From assembly GCA_036873755.1 (NCBI GenBank), contig JAVTVY010039197.1:102476-166475 (forward strand): DNA of 64,000 bases, read 5' to 3'. The notes below the pieces were generated by a model that did no database searches, was not told where the DNA came from, and worked only from the letters and a program-made list of their open reading frames with translations. A program made the position numbers and the translations under genes. Source of the DNA: Hanleya hanleyi. Its lineage: Eukaryota; Mollusca; Polyplacophora; Lepidopleurida; Hanleyidae. Of this stretch, positions 12,833-24,745 are shown piece by piece. Every line of letters begins with the position of its first letter. Positions within the stretch are counted from its first letter, which is position 1.

Positions 12833-13299
12833 GATTAGCTGGAGCTAATATTATAAAGTACTAATAAATCTATATACCATTTCTTGAGCACTCTTAGACC
12901 AAAAATATATAGCTCAATTCCATATAGCGATCAATCTAAGCGATCTACAGCGGTCATGTTGAATATGCTGGCGGCCATCTTGGATATTTTGATTTCCCCA
13001 AGGTTGCCAGACTGGCATCATCCGGATTCTGAATCTGCACACACAGGAGATATATAATCCATCAAAAAACGTTAGGTGGACTCCATTTCCATGTCAAGGC
13101 TCAAACTGGAGTTTGGCTCCCGGACTATTCCCCGGAGATTAACATTGGAAGTCAATGGGGTCTAATGTAGAGGCAGATATCTCTTGCTGGGCCGTCACGT
13201 CACCGAATGTGACCTTTGACCCGGAAGTGACGTCAGCTCCACGTGATCCACATGACGTCATCACCCTCACCCTCAATAATAAGGAATCGGTGTTTTATA

Positions 13300-14560
13300 T
13301 ACTACTGACCATATTTCAATGATAATCAATCTCAAACTGATATAGAGGAGTGCGTGAATCATTCACGATGACATGAAAGATATGATTGATCTTTTTTCTC
13401 TGCTATACAGAGGTCAACAAAGAATATTATTTTCGGAGTAATCGAACCCCGGTCTTCATGAATAGAGGATTGCATGTATTGTGACAGTTTGCAATATGAA
13501 GATCATTGGGAAATATACATTAAAATATAACCAGAGAAGATTGTAATAAGTGTGTCCAGACAGGAAATCTGAAAATAAAAGCAAATTTTATATGGGCAGC
13601 TTTGAATCTTCACATCTTTGGTGTGACGTAGATGACAGAGGATTAAAGAATATAAATTAAAAACTGACCTTTTTCCAATTAATATTTTCTATCTATCAAT
13701 CGCTTAAAACATCCTTATTGTCATTAAAGAACTCCCTCATTACGAATCATATCCCCCAAAATGATGAAATTTTGGATTGAAAACTATGGACCACTGCCAT
13801 TTGAAACTGGCCCTTACTGTAGAACCACTCAATCAGCGAAATTTCATAATCACGCCTCAATTTAAATCGGTGTGCGAGATATGAGCCTCGAGCTCAATAA
13901 AGAGAAATATCTTTGATCTTGGTGTAGATGACATCGGCTGCCATAACAAAACAAGTTCATCTACTTTATTCAAGCCAGAACAAACCAGAGGACCAAGGGT
14001 CCTGAGGCAGTCGCTAATGAGATGGCTATATTAAGGCTATATCAAAGTGATAGCAAGAAATTCTTCCGTTACTATTGTTGTACTCTTGCATACCGCTCCG
14101 ATTCTCCGAACAGAGCCAAATTTCACATGTACAGTGATGGATTGTGAAACTTGGTATACATGTATAACAATGTGTTTCAGTTGGAGATATCAGACGGGGA
14201 GGGCATATACATGTAGATCGGTATTTATCGCTAATTACACATTATGGTCTCCATCATGACTGTGGTGTACAATGCAGATATGGTATGAAGGCTAGTAGTA
14301 TGGAAAGCGTAAAAAACGGTCGCATTGACCTCTTTGCACTTAAACTTGAGGTCACGTGGCCATCACGTGATCAAGGCATGCACTGACTTGTTCTGGATGG
14401 GCTCTCGACAGGTGGCGTTGTGGTTATGGATTGCATCAGCATTGGCTTTTTGATTGAAATTGTAGTTTAAGGGCCGCTTCCCATTCGGATTTCGCGGCCC
14501 ATCAACTCAATGTTTTATTTGGATTTCGCGGTACATTTCTTTGTTTTCTTTTAATATCTT
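13300..14560. other. No gene recognised; possible tRNA-like B box near 13440
   Basis: AT-rich sequence without a credible gene. On the minus strand around 13431-13450 there is GGGGTTCGATTAC, close to a polymerase III B box, but no A box at tRNA spacing and no cloverleaf. It could be a decayed SINE. Confidence 0.35.
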
Positions 14561-14572
14561 TTCCAGCGCTAA

Positions 14573-14632
14573 ATATATAAATAAATAAATGAATAAATAA
14601 ATAAATAAATAAATGAATAAATAATAAATAAC
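14573..14632 (+). repeat. (AAAT)n microsatellite
   Basis: About fifteen AAAT/GAAT units. May mark a retrotransposon tail or a simple expansion. No flanking duplication was recognised. Confidence 0.85.
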
Positions 14633-14639
14633 AATGATA

Positions 14640-15720
14640 GATTAGCAGGAGATATAAATAGAAGTAAATAAGAGTCGCTATGTACAAGTTCGTAAGTCTC
14701 TTTCGTTTTTTTTGGGTTAAGCTATACTAGTAAATATGAGTTCACTGTAGGTCTAATCGCGTGGATGATTCCTTTGTCTTGGTACCCCTTTGTACGCACA
14801 AAGCCGTCCAGAAAAAAACTGGGAGAACCATGGGCGTCTTCAGGATTTTTCGAATCGACTTCCCTAACGACGCCCTTGGGAACAGGGTGGGTTCTTCCAG
14901 AAATCTGTGCTTGTAACAATTGCTTGGAGTGTGTATTGGGGCACAGGACGGCAGGTCTACGTCCTATATTGTGTGAAAGTCAAAGGATGATATGTGTTGA
15001 GGCGTCATTTCGGTGTCATATATTTGATAGCGTGTCTGTGTGGTTTAGGATTTGGTATTCTGGTTGCTCAGTTCGGTGGGGCCGTGTCTGGCGTGGCAGA
15101 GGGTCGAGTTTTCTGGACGTTCTTGCTGATCGACGATGATGATCTTCATGCATGTTCATCTCCATTTGGTGCTGTTTCATAATATTTGTCGTCATCGGTG
15201 TTCTGTTTCATGGCTGGTCTTACTCGTCTGTGGTCTTCAGTGTGCTGTGTCTGTATTACAAAGAATAGAAGAGTTTGTAGTTTCTTGTTTTCTGGTGTTA
15301 TTTTTTGCCATCGACTGGCACTATCGTGATCTAAGTCACACATGATCAATAGCAATAAATTATTAGGTACTAAATATTATAAATAAAAATATTATTATAT
15401 TTAAAGCCGATTGTGAATGTTTGATATAACCTCCAGTCTTCTGCCCCTGCATGAAGACCAGACGGTTAACATTCGTTAACGAGGGTTGGAAATAAGGGAA
15501 CACAATTTGGTCGGAGCTCGTTATTAGGAGCTTTTAATTTGATCAGTGAATTTGTCTATGTTATTGCTATGGCATTTTGATTGGTTAGTGTCCAAATTTG
15601 ATCAGTCATTTCCGATCACTGACCCTTATTTCCGCCCCTGTAAAATAGTTTTGACTCTAAGCGTGCTACATTTATTCAAATTTGGTCCTAGGTTTATTGG
15701 TGTCTTGGTGTAACCATATG
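14640..15720. other. Unassigned sequence 3' of the LINE
   Basis: No recognisable protein. Part of it (roughly 15410-15720) may be the LINE 3' UTR, since the LINE reads toward lower coordinates, but I could not fix the 3' end. Short frames on both strands are not supported. Confidence 0.35.
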
Positions 15721-15723
15721 GTA

Positions 15724-17830
15724 TTAAATGGTAGAGTGATAGTCAGTAGATTTGATGTAAGCTAGTAAGGTGGAGTATACTTTGTTTATAAGAGGTGGTT
15801 TAGGATTTAATATAGAAGCCAACGACAGAGGGACATTTAAGTTTTTGAGTTCGTTTTCCAGTGTTCGGCGATAGAGGTCATGTTTTGGGCATTTGAGTAT
15901 AAAATGTTCTATCGTTTCTTCTTCGTTGTTGCATGAAGTGCATAGTGGTGATGTGTTTTTTATTAGCTTAGATAAGTGAGATTTTAGTCCTGTTTTGCCT
16001 AGTCTTAATCTTGTGATGATGCGGTCGTCACGTTTACTGTTTAGCTGGAATCCAAAACTCCTTCTTTTCCCCTTTTCTAGAATACTATGTAGCCATCTAC
16101 CTCGGTTTTCTTCGTTCCATTCCTTCTCCCATTTACTATCTATTCTGGTTTTAATGATAGAATTCAGTTCTTTGGTTCCTAGTCCTATATGCACGTCAGG
16201 TGCAGTTTTGGTGAGGCTGTCTTTGGCTGTCCTATCGGCGGCTTCATTTCCCCTAACGTCTACGTGGGCGGGAATCCAAGCTAAAATGGCGTCAATGTCA
16301 TTGTCTCGTATTTGTGTGCATAAAATTTCTATTTCGTGTATGAGGTCAGGTCTGCTGTCGGATTTGGAGTTCTTTATAGATACCAGTCCGCTTAAGGAAT
16401 CGCTAAGAATAACGGTGGAAACAGGTCGGTTCTGAAGAACCCATTCGAGAGCCTTGATTATGGCGACTAATTCAGTGGTGTATACAGACATATTGTCTGG
16501 TAGTTTGAAACCTTCGTGAATGTCAAGTTCTGGTATAACGAATGCAGAACCTGTATTGTGACTTGTGTTTTTGGAGCCGTCTGTATATATTTTCAAGCGA
16601 TTTTTCCAATGTGTGTCAATATATTCGAGGGCAGTGACTCTTATATGCTCTGGGTTGTCCTGTTTGGTGATGTAGCTATGTATATTCGTGTCCACGTGTG
16701 GTGTGATTAGTTGCCATGGTGGTCTATTGACCTTGTCAGTGTCAGAGATACAAGAGATAGGGATGTCGTGTTCTTGGAATAGTCGTTCTATCGTGTAACC
16801 GAATGGTGCGGAGTCTTTTTCCCATTTCCTTTTTAGGAATTCGTATTCGGTTTTTGGGCCAAAAATTTTGTGGCATGGGTGGTTTTCGCCCTTGGCTATT
16901 GTTTTCCCTGCATATTTCATTGACAGCTCTTCTCGTCTTAAATGTAAGGGTTTTTCATTAGTTTCTATTTGTAGACTACATAATGCAGTTCCTTTGAACG
17001 CCCCGGTGGCTATTTTTAGGGCCGAATACTGAATGCTGTCTATTCTTTTCAAATGGGTCTTGCATGCTGATTGATACGCGATTGAACCATAGTCTATTTT
17101 GGATCTGATGAGTATTTGATATAATTTGATTAAGCTATGTTTATTGGCCCCCCAGTTGGTACCCGATACGCACCTCATAAGGTTCAGGTCCTTGTTACAC
17201 CGAATAATTAATTGGTCGATGTGGTCTTTCCAAGTGAGTTTTCGGTCGAAGATCATACCTAGGTATTTGACACTATTCTTAAACTCGATTTTCTGGCCTC
17301 CTAGTGATAGCGTGATGTCTGTGTTTTGTTTATTTGAGAATAGCACACCGGTAGTTTTGACAGCTGAAAATTTGAATCCCCATTTATCGGCCCAGTCGCT
17401 GACTGTATTTAGTAACTTTTGCATTATACTTGTTAATTTTTTTATCGAGCCGGCAGATTTCCACATGGCAGCATCATCAGCAAAAAGTGATTGTTCAATT
17501 TCAGGATGTTTTGTGTCAATTTCGTTGGCCAGGCCATTAATCAGAATGTTAAAAAGGGTGGGGCTTATGACGCTGCCCTGTGGGGTGCCGTTATCTAGCT
17601 GGTGGTCCATGGACATGGTGTTACCAATACGAACTTTGAAGTTTCGGTCATGAAGAAAATTTTTTATCCAGTGTTGTATCCTGCCCTTAATTCCTAGGTT
17701 GTTTAATTGGGTGATAATCCCGTCCTGCCATACAAGGTCAAACGCCTTTTCTATATCCAAGAAAATGCCTAATGTATATTGGTGTTTGGCATTACCCTTT
17801 TTGATTGAGTGTTGGAGTCTGGCTATGTGG
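15724..17830 (-). pseudogene. LINE ORF2, RT palm to C-terminus with RNase H
   Basis: The frame is open from the frameshift near 17845 to TAA at 15724. It has the palm motif A (IEKAFDLVW), a GTPQGSVISPTLF motif B and the catalytic FADDAAMW motif C. It is followed by an RNase H domain (IYTDGSKN; AILAWIPAHVDVRGNEAAD) and a CTSC...H...C zinc knuckle. It would polymerise cDNA at a nicked target and degrade RNA. About 680 codons are undisturbed. The start is not a true initiation site, because the protein continues from the upstream frame. Confidence 0.85.
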
Positions 17831-17843
17831 TCTAAAGTACTTC

Positions 17844-19480
17844 TTTTTTCCGAAAACCGCTTTGTGTTTTGTTTAACAAGTTGTTGCTTTCCAGGTGATA
17901 TTCAAGTCTGTTTTTGACCATGGTTTCCATAATTTTGCATAAATTTGACGTGAGTGAGATCGGCCTATATGACTTACTATCTGATGGGTCTTTACCAGGT
18001 TTTGGTATTGGGATAACAATAGATGATTTCCATTTGTTCGGGAGTTGTTTGGTCTTCCAGCTCACATTAATTAGTTTTAGAATTAGTTTCTGAGTGGTGT
18101 TTGGTAGGTGCTTTAGGATTGTATACCCTAGTTTGTCTTCGCCGGGTGAACTTTCTTTTTTAGAGTGTAAAGCTTTTCTGTATTCATTGATATTAAAGTC
18201 TCCGTTAAGGTAGTTTTCTATATAATCATTTGTGTCATTTTCCAGGATCGTTTCTTGTTTGATTTTTCTGAATTCTGGTTTCAGGTTGCTATCGCTACTG
18301 TTTGATGCGAATGATTCAGCAAGATATTCTGCCTTTTCGAGATTAGTTCTCTTTGTTTTGTTTAGTACGGGTATTGTGTTAGTTGCTTTCCCTTGAATGC
18401 TTTTTATTTTATTCCATACTTTCTTTGAGTTAGTTTTCGTATCTATAGTGTTGCAGAAATCTTCCCAGCATCTTGATTTGGCTTCTTTGACGCTTTTTTC
18501 TGCTATTCTTTTCAGTTCCTTATATATTTCATGATCACTCTGGAGCCGGCTTTTTTTGAATTTTCTGAGTGCTTTTTTCTTTGCAGCGATGTTCTTTCCA
18601 CACTCTCGGTCCCACCAAGGCACTGGATTTTTGTTGGGTCGCTTATTCGTAACTGGAATATGTTTTTGTGCTATGTTTAGAAGTTTGCTGGTTATATTTT
18701 CATTGAAGGTCTCTATATCGTTACTAACTATATCGTCATGTATTAGACTTTGGCAATCGTTTTGGAAGCTTTTCCAGTCTGCCTTGGAGTATTGGAAGCG
18801 TGGGAGAGGGTCTGTCTGTTCAAAATCTGGTTTCATGCTAAATTTAGTCAGGATTGGAAAGTGGTCGCTGTCTAGTGTATCTGGTAGGACTGCCCATTCT
18901 GATTTAACTGCTAGTTCGGGAGAGACTATTGTTAGGTCAATTGCAGTGAGTTTACCGGTTCGCATATCTATTCTAGTCCCTTCTCCCGAGTTCAGGAATA
19001 CGAGGTTATTATCATCTAACCATTTTTCTACTGATTTACCCCTATCATCTGACGTGGTGCAGGTTTCGTCCCAGATTGGATTATGGCTATTATAATCGCC
19101 GCAGATTATAATTGGCGAGTTATATTTTTGGGTGATTTTGTTAAGTTCTTTTTGTGATATTGTTTTTAGAGTGCCAGGGGAGTACAGGTTCACTATATTT
19201 ATAGGTTTATTATTTTGGAACACCCGTATAGCTTGCCATTCGAGGTCTTCATTTACTGGGCTCTTGTTCAATTCTAGCTGTATGAGTTCTTCCTTAACTA
19301 GTGTGAGGTTGCCTCCCTTTGGGCCGTTTAGTCTGTCTTGTCTATATGGCGTATATCCTTTTATTGCAAATTTATTTTTTCCTGGCTTAAGAAATGTTTC
19401 TTGTATACATATGATGTCAGGGCTTATTTCATGTACTAAGATTTTGACTGGGTGCCAAGTTTTATATAGTTCTTTGACCT
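17844..19480 (-). pseudogene. LINE ORF2, AP endonuclease and RT fingers
   Basis: Endonuclease motifs are PDIICIQETFL, IICGDYNSHNPIWD and TLDSDHFPI. The first (WN-type) motif is missing because of the 5' truncation. Downstream are a basic linker and the RT fingers motif (SSIVIPIPKPGKD; SYRPISLTSNLCKIME). The frame is lost in a run of six A (minus strand; forward 17844-17849). A one-base loss in a homopolymer is the simplest reading. The frame can be read upstream to 19661, but its first ~60 codons are satellite sequence fused to the LINE. Confidence 0.8.
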
Positions 19481-19539
19481 TGAATTCTTCCGCGGTGATG
19501 CGGTCTGCCTCCGTCGAGAAAAAGTAGTCCCCAGAATTC

Positions 19540-21060
19540 AAATACGCTGCATGGTCCGATTGGGTCGTATGAGGTATCAATGTGAAGCATTCGTGTAGGC
19601 GCATCTGATGGGCTGGGCGTGGGGTTGAAATATCGTCATTCTGCGCATGCGCGGTAGACAAAAGGTATGGAAATAGACGTTTTGGGGTCTAGGTGGGCCA
19701 CTAGTGGTCCTATGGAGTCGTATGAGGTATCAATGTGAAACATTCGTGAAGGAGCATCCGACGGGGTGGGTGTGGGGTTGGGATATCGTCATTCTGCGCA
19801 TGCGAAGTCGACAACGTGTATGGAAATAGACGTTTTGGGATCTAGGGAAGCCCCTAGTGGGCCGATGGAGTCGTATGAGGTAACAATATGAAGCATATGT
19901 GAGGGGGCATCCGCCTGAACTAGTGTCTCGGCCGTTGGCAACATTCTGCGCATGAGCAGACAGGGAATTGTGGGAAAAGGGTATGGAAATAGACGTTTTG
20001 GGGTCTGGGTGGGCCACTAGTGGTGCTATGGAGTCGTATGAGGTATCAATGTGAAGCATTCGTGAAGGAGCATCCGACGGGATGGGTGAGACGTGGAACT
20101 GACGTCATTCTGCGCATGCGCATTAGACAAAGGGTATGGAAATAGACGTTTTGGGGTCTAGGGGAGCCACTAGTGGTCCGATGGAGTCGCATGAGGTATC
20201 AATGTGAAGTATATGTGAGGAGGCATCCGCCTGGACTAGTGTGTCGTCCGTTGTCAACATTCTGCGCATGCGCAAACAGGGAATTGTGAGAAAAGGGTAT
20301 GGAAATAGACGTTTTGGGGTCTAGGTGAGTCCCACGTGCCGCGATGGGGTCGAGTGAGGTATCGTTGTGAAGGATACGTGAGGGGGCATCCGCCTGCACT
20401 AGTGTGTCGGCCGTTTTCGACATTCTGCGCATGCGCAAACAGGGAATTGTGAGAAAAGGGTATGGAAATAGACGTTTTGGGGCCTAGGTGAGTCCCTCGT
20501 GGGGCGATTGGGTCGAGTGAGGTATCAATGTGAAGCATTCGTGAAGGAGCATCCGACGGGAGGAGTGACACGTGGAACTGACGTCATTCTGCGCGTGCGC
20601 AGTAGACAAAGTGTATGGAAATAGACGTTTTGGGGTCTAGGTGGGCCACTCGTGGCCCGATGGAGTCGAGTGAGGTATCAATGTGAAGGAGTCGTGAGGT
20701 GGCATCCGCCTGTACTAGTGTGTTGTTCGTTTTCAACATCCTGCGCATGCGCAGACAGGGAATTTTGGGAAAAGAGAATGGAAATAGACGTTTTGGGGAT
20801 TAGGGGAGTCACTATTGGAGTCAAGTGAGGTATCAATGTGAAGCACACGTGACGGAGCATCCGAGTGGATGGATGTGGGGTAGGAATATCGCATGCGCAG
20901 TAGACCAAGGGTATGGAAATAGACATTTTGGGGCCAACATGGGCCACTATGGGTCCGATGGAGTCGTATGAGGTCTTATTATGAAGTTCTCGTGAAGGAG
21001 CATCGAACGGACTAATGATTCCTCCGTGTTCAATAGACTGCGCATGCGCAATCTGGTCGT
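19540..21060 (+). repeat. ~155-bp satellite, ten units, with TGCGCATGCGCA
   Basis: The palindrome or a one-base variant recurs at about 19643, 19796, 19948, 20106, 20264, 20426, 20587, 20743, 20893 and 21041, a spacing of 148-162 bp. Each unit also holds GGAAATAGACGTTTTGGGG, a TATGAGGTATCAATGTGAAG block and often GACGTCATTCTGCGC. TGCGCATGCGCA is the perfect palindromic NRF-1 consensus and TGACGTCA is a CRE. These consensus matches are seen; binding is inference. Confidence 0.8.
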
Positions 21061-22112
21061 AGTATAAAAAGCAAGCATTTTGGGATCGTTGAGCGGGTGA
21101 GTGAGGGAGTGAGTGTGGGAGTGACTGAGGTAGTGAGTGAGGGAGTGAGTGAGTGAGGTAGTGAGCGAGTGAGTGAGTCAGTTAGTGAGTGAGTGAGGTA
21201 GTGAGCGATTGAGTGAGTGAGTGAGTCTCGGAGATTCGGAGCTCCGTAGCTCAGCTCAAAGCTCGGAATTGACGTCATCGTACGCATGCGCACGCATCTG
21301 TGGTGCACCCTGTAGCTCTTGGAGCTCGGAGCTCAGCTCAAAGCGCGGAATTGACGTCATCGTACCCATGCGCACGCATCTGTGGTACACCTTGTATCCT
21401 ATAGCCCGTAGGGTATAGGGTACACCAGGGTACGGGTGCATCACAGATGCGTGCGCATGCGTACGATGACATCACTTCCGAGCTTTGAGCTCCAAGAGCT
21501 CCGAGATCCAAGAGCTCCGAAGCTCTAAGAGCCCCGGAGCTCCGAGACTCACTAACTCACTCACTCACTCACTCACTCACTCACTCACTCACTACCTCAC
21601 TCACTCACTCACTCACTAACTCACTCACTCACTACCTCACTCACTCACTCCCTCACACACTACCTCAGTCACTCCCTCACTACTCTCACACTCACCCACT
21701 CCCCGATCTCAAAATGCCTGCTTTCTATACTACGGCCAGACTGCGCATGCGCAGACTATTGAACACGGAGGAACAATTAGTCCAGTCGGATGCTCGTTCA
21801 GGAGAGCTTCAAAATAAGACCTCATACGACTCCATCGGACCCATAGTGGCCCATGTCGGCCCCAAAAGGTCTATTTCCATGGCCTTTGTCTACTGAGCAT
21901 GCGTAGAATGACGATATTCCTACCCCACATCCACCCAGTCGGATGCTCCCTCACGTGTGCTTCACATTGATACCTCACTTGACTCCATCGGACCAATCGT
22001 GGCCCACCTAAACCCCAAAACGTCTATTTCCATTCCCTTTTCCCACAATTCCCTGTCTGCGCATGCGCAGAATGTTGAAAACGAACGACACACTTATCCA
22101 GACGGATGCACC
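19540..22112. repeat. Second foldback element, centre near 21405
   Basis: The right arm (21420-22112) is the reverse complement of the inner part of the left arm (about 21390-20700). It contains a GAGT/ACTC microsatellite (21090-21225 against 21545-21700), GAGCTC-rich blocks and satellite units. The centre is TATAGCCCGTAGGGTATAGG, related to the centre of the foldback at 4250. The left arm carries about six more satellite units than the right arm, so the structure is asymmetric. The right arm stops abruptly at 22112, next to the 2A fragment. Confidence 0.75.
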
Positions 22113-22113
22113 T

Positions 22114-22299
22114 TCACGATTCAGTACATGCTTGCAAGCAGGAAAGTAAACGATTACATAGACATTGACGCCCCTTTGACTCACCAGGGAACACAGCACT
22201 TTCTTGGTGATAGTCCGCTAATATTATTACATAAGATGGTCGACCATGCAAATTATTGAAGAATGGACCAGGATTTTTCTCAACATCAGTCGCCAGCAT
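22114..22299 (-). pseudogene. Fragment encoding a 2A-like peptide (DVEKNPGP)
   Basis: On the minus strand, 22287-22264 encode DVEKNPGP, an exact match to the D(V/I)ExNPGP ribosome-skipping signature. It is preceded by the leucine-rich residues RLLMLAT, as usual for 2A peptides. The frame continues for about 50 residues and contains a GRQCLCNRLL motif reminiscent of a cysteine-protease active site (weak inference). It ends where the foldback arm begins. Upstream it is cut by the 4.2-kb element at 22315. 2A-like peptides are known in some animal non-LTR retrotransposons and in NLR-type genes; I cannot say which this was. Confidence 0.5.
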
Positions 22300-22308
22300 T
22301 AATAATCG

Positions 22309-22314
22309 CTGTTG
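22309..22314 (+). repeat. Left target-site duplication CTGTTG
   Basis: CTGTTG lies immediately before the left terminal repeat (TATGGTGTTCC) and again immediately after the right terminal repeat at 26510-26515. Confidence 0.75.
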
Positions 22315-22340
22315 TATGGTGTTCCATTTCGGCCATTTTT

Positions 22341-22767
22341 GCGTCGCGCGTCGCAGGCGACGGGAAGGGCGACGTCGCCCTCGACGTCGCCCGCGACGTC
22401 GCCCTTCCCGTCGCCCTTCCCGTCGCGTTCTTATAATGTTAAGAGATACAACGCGACGCGACGTCGCCCTTTTTAAACGCGACGTCGCCCACGACGTCGC
22501 CCGCGACGTCGCCCTTCCCGTCGCGCGTCGCGCGTCGCTTTAATCAACACGACGCGATGGGCGACGTCGCCCACGACGTCGTCCACGACGTCGCTCGCGA
22601 CGTCGCCCATCCCGTCGCCCTTCCCGTCGCGTTCTTATAATGTTAAGAGATAGAACGCGACGCGACGTCGCCCTTTTTAAACGCGACGTCGCCCACGACG
22701 TCGCGGGCGACGTCGCCCTTCCCGTCGCGGGCGACGTCGCCCTTCCCGTCGCGCGTCGCGCGTCGCC
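22341..22767 (+). repeat. GACGTCGC palindrome array, left end
   Basis: Dozens of GACGTCGC, CGTCGCCC and TTCCCGTCGC words in about 430 bp, many forming the self-complementary GCGACGTCGC. Two longer sub-units share TTCTTATAATGTTAAGAGAT. The CpG density is extreme compared with neighbours. Subterminal repeats of this kind can serve as transposase-binding sites (inference). Confidence 0.85.
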
Positions 22768-24745
22768 TTCCGGTATTATAGGACAAAATCGATCTGCGCA
22801 TGCTTAGGGAGCAGCTTTTGCGATGTGGATCGTATGGCGAGGCCGTCAATTCATGAATGATCTCTGCCACTATCGATGAAGAAAATGTCGGCGTAAATGA
22901 ATAATGCTTATCCTGCATTATCGTATAGCTTTTAAACGGTGTTAAATATTAGTCCATGCTTGGAATGATACCTGTTATGAAATTATCTCTCGGAAAGTCT
23001 GTAACTCGCTGTGTTGTACTATACACATTATATTTTGGCTTCCAATAGATATGCGCAACCCCCATATCCGTACACGAGTGAATGTGTGTGTGGCTTTTAT
23101 GTGTGCTTTTATGTGTTTGTGTGTTTTCGTTTTTCAGATATCCTTACAGTATACCTCCTTATGTTACTACATTGACCAGGGCGTTGAAAATATCCTTTTA
23201 TTTACTGCTGTCCAACACTGTATACCGGTACTCAACCTGTCACGTCCCGGCAGATTGTAGTAGATCTTTTAGCTTTCAATTTAGCAGAGAGAGATAGTCC
23301 TATAGCTCTCAAAAAGAAGAAAAAAAGAAAGAAATTATGATGGAATTGAAGTCATTTTACTGTGAGAATTATGTTCTCTATTCTTTCTAACAATTGATTG
23401 AAGAATATTAGTTTTTCTGCACTCTTCGAATTATCCGGCATTTCCACGATCGTACTAGACGTTTGACGACAATTGAACTTCAAATATAAGACGAGTTCTT
23501 GGAGTTCGGGTAAGTTGCTCTTAACTCATGGCCGTAGACAAGGAGGGCATGGCCCCTCCCCCCAAATATTTGCAAGACAAACAAAAAATAGACGTGTTTG
23601 TGAAATACATATTCCCCATGCGTGTTTGTCAGAGGGGAAAGTGGTCGAGCAGACGAAACGAGGCATGTTTAAGCATACAGTTAATAGGGGAGTTCCGAAT
23701 CGCCTTTTACATCTAGACTGCTGGCGCTCGTGTTGTTAAGAGTTGAGAGTGATTCTTGGCCTTATTTTCTACGAAAATCTGTCGTCGATAATTGCATGTA
23801 TAAAATTCTCTAATCGAACTTGTAAATCAATGAGAAAATCAAGTCCGTCTCGGTGCACCAGCGCGGGCAGTTGCGAATCACTTTGGTAAGAAGCGGATCA
23901 CGCCATCTAGCGGTCGTGAGTGGTCATTTATCACCAATATCCCAATAGGCGAAAAATGTGGTATCACATGCCTGGACTTTGTTGGATTGCCATTACTGAG
24001 GCAGAAATTGTTCATAGACAACGACGGCCTGATCTGTCTGACCATGCCTGATACGGAAATTATCCTCACTAATTAATTTAATTCTCTCAGGATTTGGATA
24101 GTTCGCTATTTGTTCACGGACGACACCATTCATTTAAGATTGAACCTGACGGACCTGGTTCAATTCAAACCTGTCGAAAATGTTTCCCCATCTGACCTGA
24201 TATACTGCATGGAATTCAGATTCAAATTTAAGAAAGTTACACACACGTTCCATCGTGTTGCTGACAGCTGAACGAATTCTACTCGCATATTCAACATTAC
24301 AATATATAAACTCTCTAAATGGATATCGGACATCTATTTAGCATCTATATTTGGACAAAAGAAAATAGAGGAAAGGACACACAGATATATTTCCCAAAAT
24401 TTTAATAATTAAATCTTTAATTTTGAAATCTTTGGTATGTGTGTGGTGGGGTGGGGGAAGGGAAGGGGGGAGGGGAGGGGTGAAGACTATCCCGTTCTGT
24501 GACTAAAGCAATAACTTTGCCCAAGAGACATTTGTCCGTGTGCAGTCTTCAATGTCACAATTCGTAATCCGGAATTGACATCTCTAATGCCGCATTATGT
24601 TACAATGCTGGCGAGGGTTATCGCAAATCATTAGATATTGTGTTTGACCATTAATATAATTCAGTCACTGAAACGAATACTGAAATTACCACTTAAAGCC
24701 ATTTAATTTCTCGTAGATTCAACACTTAAGAAATCACACGCGTTT

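Larger units (their letters stand above)
7553..13300 (+). mobile_element. Polinton-derived deletion element keeping only the first gene
   Basis: 7553-7750 matches the reverse complement of 13137-13300, including GACGTCATGTGGATCACGTG. Inside these ends, 7740-8350 is inverted against 9830-10290, and 10264-10430 is inverted against 12940-13140. Between the arrays is a segment (about 11240-11830) homologous to the region around the first gene of the Polinton at 30.3-30.8 kb. I interpret it as a non-autonomous Polinton derivative that has lost all structural genes. The outer ends are approximate and the nesting is complex, so more than one element may be involved. Confidence 0.5.
15724..19480 (-). 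mobile_element. Non-LTR retrotransposon, 5'-truncated (I/Jockey-like with RNase H)
   Basis: On the minus strand the order is AP endonuclease, reverse transcriptase, RNase H and C-terminal zinc knuckle. The presence of RNase H points to the I, R1 or LOA-type groups rather than CR1 or RTE. No gag-like ORF1 is present. The 5' junction is near 19480, where the sequence changes to satellite-family DNA (TTCCGCGGTGATGCGGTCTG, also at 27357, 50720 and 54757), so the copy is truncated inside the endonuclease domain. Coding is split by a frameshift at 17844-17849. It is a dead copy, but long and well preserved. Confidence 0.85.

Noticed and set aside
17832..17860. Programmed -1 frameshift in the LINE reverse transcriptase
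   Set aside because: The A6 run is not in the phase of a canonical X_XXY_YYZ site, and the break falls within a conserved domain. A one-base indel is simpler.
19540..21060. Regular repeats as a CRISPR array
   Set aside because: Units are ~155 bp, tandem and diverged, with no short identical repeats and unique spacers, in a eukaryotic context without cas genes.
22341..22767. GACGTCGC arrays as a CpG island promoter
   Set aside because: They are palindromic repeats symmetric at both ends of a transposon, and no transcript start or gene is visible beside them.
24420..24490. G-rich tract as a G-quadruplex regulatory element
   Set aside because: A simple GGGGAGGGG-type run exists, but it is short, single and has no gene context.
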